Shown here: piece by piece, positions 5,025 to 6,479 of the stretch
Position numbering within the stretch: the first letter of the stretch is position 1
Layout of the letters: each line of letters starts with the position of its first letter
DNA from: Methylovulum sp.
GTDB taxonomy: Bacteria > Pseudomonadota > Gammaproteobacteria > Methylococcales > Methylomonadaceae
Assembly (NCBI GenBank): GCA_004299465.1
Contig: SCST01000348.1
Location: 1-6,479, forward strand
Direction of reading: 5' to 3'
Length of the DNA stretch: 6,479 nucleotides
Notes under the pieces: model-generated
What the model was told of the DNA's origin: nothing
Seen by the model: only the letters and a program-made list of their open reading frames with translations
The model's database searches: none
Made by a program: the position numbers and the translations under genes

Positions 5025-6479
5025 TTACAACAAAACCCGTTCTATACCGCCGTTTGCCGCCTGTTTGATATAGGTTTTCATCCAGTCCTTACCCAGCACA
5101 TGCCTGGCAATTTCGACGACAATGTAATCCACTTCCAGCTGGTCCACGTCGTCCCTGTAGCGTTGCAGGCCCTGCACGCACGACGGGCACGACGTCAGCA
5201 TTTTAACCGGCCCGTCGAAACCGTCGGCGCGCAGCTTGGCCGTGTCATCCTGCAACTCGGCGGCCTTGCGGAAACGCACTTGTGTCGAAATATCCGGGCG
5301 TGCAACCGCCAAGGTCCCCGATTCGCCGCAGCAACGCTCGGATTTGTTGACCGTCGCGCCGATCAGGCCGTTGACGGTCTTCATCGCGTCCTGTTGTTTC
5401 ATCGGGCTGTGGCAGGGGTCGTGATACAGGTAACGGCTGCCGTTAACGCCGTCCAGTTTTACGCCTTTCTCAAGCAGGTATTCGTGAATATCGATCATGC
5501 GGCAGCCGGGAAAAATCTTGTCGAATTCGTAATCGAGCAATTGGTCCAGGCAGGTGCCGCAACTGACGACGACGGTCTTGATGTCCAGGTAATTCAAGGT
5601 GTTGGCAACCCGATGAAACAGCACGCGGTTATCGGTGGTAATTTTCTGCGCCTTGTCGTATTGCCCGGCGGCGCGTTGCGGATAGCCGCAGCACAAATAG
5701 CCCGGCGGCAATACCGTCTGCACGCCGACTTCATACAGCATGGCCTGTGTCGCGAGGCCGACTTGCGAGAACAGGCGTTCGGAACCGCAGCCAGGGAAAT
5801 AGAATACCGCTTCGGAATCGGCACGGGTTTTATTTTGGTCGCGAATGATAGGCACGATCTGGTCGCTCTCGATGCCGAGCAATGCCCGCGCCGTTTTGGC
5901 AGGCACATCGGCAGGCATTTTCCGGTTCGTGAAATGGACTACATATTCACGCAACGCCGGCTGGCCTGTCGATGACGGCGGCTGTACAAGCTGCGCGCCC
6001 CCCCAAGGCTTGAGGAAAAAATTACCCAGCCGTTGCGCTTTATAAGACCACTCGATGAGCAGTTTGCGCATCAGCTTGATGCTGTTGGGGCGGCTGGTGG
6101 ACAAGAAGGCGATTGCCGCCGCCTTGACCGGGTTAAAGCTTTGCTTGCCCATCTTGCGCAGCAGATTACGCATGTTCATCGATACTTCGCCGAAATCGAT
6201 ATCGACCGGGCACGGGTTGAAGCATTTGTGGCAGACCGTGCAATGATCGGCCACGTCCTCGAATTCTTTCCAATGGGTGATAGAAATGCCGCGCCGGGTC
6301 TGCTCTTCGTACAGGAAGGCTTCGATCAGCAATGACGTCGCAAGAATTTTATTGCGTGGCGAATACAACAGGTTGGCTTGCGGCACATGCGTGGAACAGA
6401 CAGGCTTGCATTTGCCGCAACGCAGGCAATCTTTTACCGAATCCGAGATCGCGCCGATGTCGCTTTGCTGCATGATCAG
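5025..6479 (-). CDS. C-terminal Fe-S part of a large FAD/Fe-S oxidoreductase, DUF3683-type (5' partial)
   Basis: The frame is open to the right edge (Leu-Ile precede the first Met), so ATG 6473 is probably internal; no Shine-Dalgarno sequence can be seen. Counting from that Met, residues 16-26 (C16, C19, C22, C26) and 78-88 (C78, C81, C84, C88-P) are two 4Fe-4S ferredoxin motifs. Two CCG-type cysteine-rich domains follow: PGCGSERLF at 227, CCG at 261-263 and SCGTC at 304-308; then HDPCH at 351, CCGESGT at 381 and SCPSC at 428. This is the GlpC/LutA/GlcF-like electron-transfer architecture. The sequence, including KPVCSTHVPQANLLYSPRNK and the end NGGIERVLL, matches my memory of proteobacterial proteins of more than 1000 residues with an N-terminal DUF3683 and GlcD-like FAD domain. 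The likely role is oxidation of a 2-hydroxy acid such as D-lactate with electrons passed through the Fe-S centres; the substrate is unproven. Confidence 0.9.
   Translation of the reverse strand: MIMQQSDIGAISDSVKDCLRCGKCKPVCSTHVPQANLLYSPRNKILATSLLIEAFLYEEQTRRGISITHWKEFEDVADHCTVCHKCFNPCPVDIDFGEVSMNMRNLLRKMGKQSFNPVKAAAIAFLSTSRPNSIKLMRKLLIEWSYKAQRLGNFFLKPWGGAQLVQPPSSTGQPALREYVVHFTNRKMPADVPAKTARALLGIESDQIVPIIRDQNKTRADSEAVFYFPGCGSERLFSQVGLATQAMLYEVGVQTVLPPGYLCCGYPQRAAGQYDKAQKITTDNRVLFHRVANTLNYLDIKTVVVSCGTCLDQLLDYEFDKIFPGCRMIDIHEYLLEKGVKLDGVNGSRYLYHDPCHSPMKQQDAMKTVNGLIGATVNKSERCCGESGTLAVARPDISTQVRFRKAAELQDDTAKLRADGFDGPVKMLTSCPSCVQGLQRYRDDVDQLEVDYIVVEIARHVLGKDWMKTYIKQAANGGIERVLL

Noticed and set aside
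4962..5975. 337-codon open frame on the + strand
   Set aside because: It lies almost entirely antisense to the Fe-S oxidoreductase, whose cysteine motifs are clear. It begins inside the composite palindrome, and its translation has no recognisable domain.

Overview
The window looks like chromosomal DNA of a free-living gammaproteobacterium of moderate GC content. The Methylococcales (methanotroph) group is my best guess. It rests on remembered resemblance of the Fe-S protein, the EAL protein's membrane domain and the GTAGCCCG-type intergenic palindrome to sequences from that group; it is inference, not a search result. There is no rRNA, tRNA, CRISPR array, phage gene or recognisable transposase.

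Layout. 1-234 (+) is the C-terminal end of an uncharacterised membrane protein whose start lies left of the window. It converges on 319-1947 (-), a two-helix membrane protein with a degenerate GGDEF domain and a complete EAL domain, probably a c-di-GMP phosphodiesterase. After about 350 bp without a convincing gene come two tightly spaced + strand genes for exported enzymes: a VanX-type D-Ala-D-Ala dipeptidase (2294-2980) and a gamma-class secreted chorismate mutase (2998-3591). A 285 bp intergenic region (3592-3876) holds inverted repeats and a short stop-bounded ferredoxin-like motif. Then 3877-4839 (-) encodes an exported protein with a C-terminal DUF1566 domain. A 97 bp composite palindrome (4912-5008) lies between it and 5025-6479 (-), the C-terminal part of a large FAD/Fe-S oxidoreductase that runs off the right edge.

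How the genes relate. Only the dipeptidase and chorismate mutase look like an operon (17 bp gap, strong ribosome binding site, both with signal peptides). Both would act in the periplasm, one on peptidoglycan-derived D-Ala-D-Ala and the other on chorismate. The other genes appear to be independent transcription units. I see no clear new multi-gene system. The points most worth checking are the 24 bp direct repeats bracketing the dipeptidase/chorismate mutase pair, the composite palindrome, and the odd intergenic region 3592-3876.
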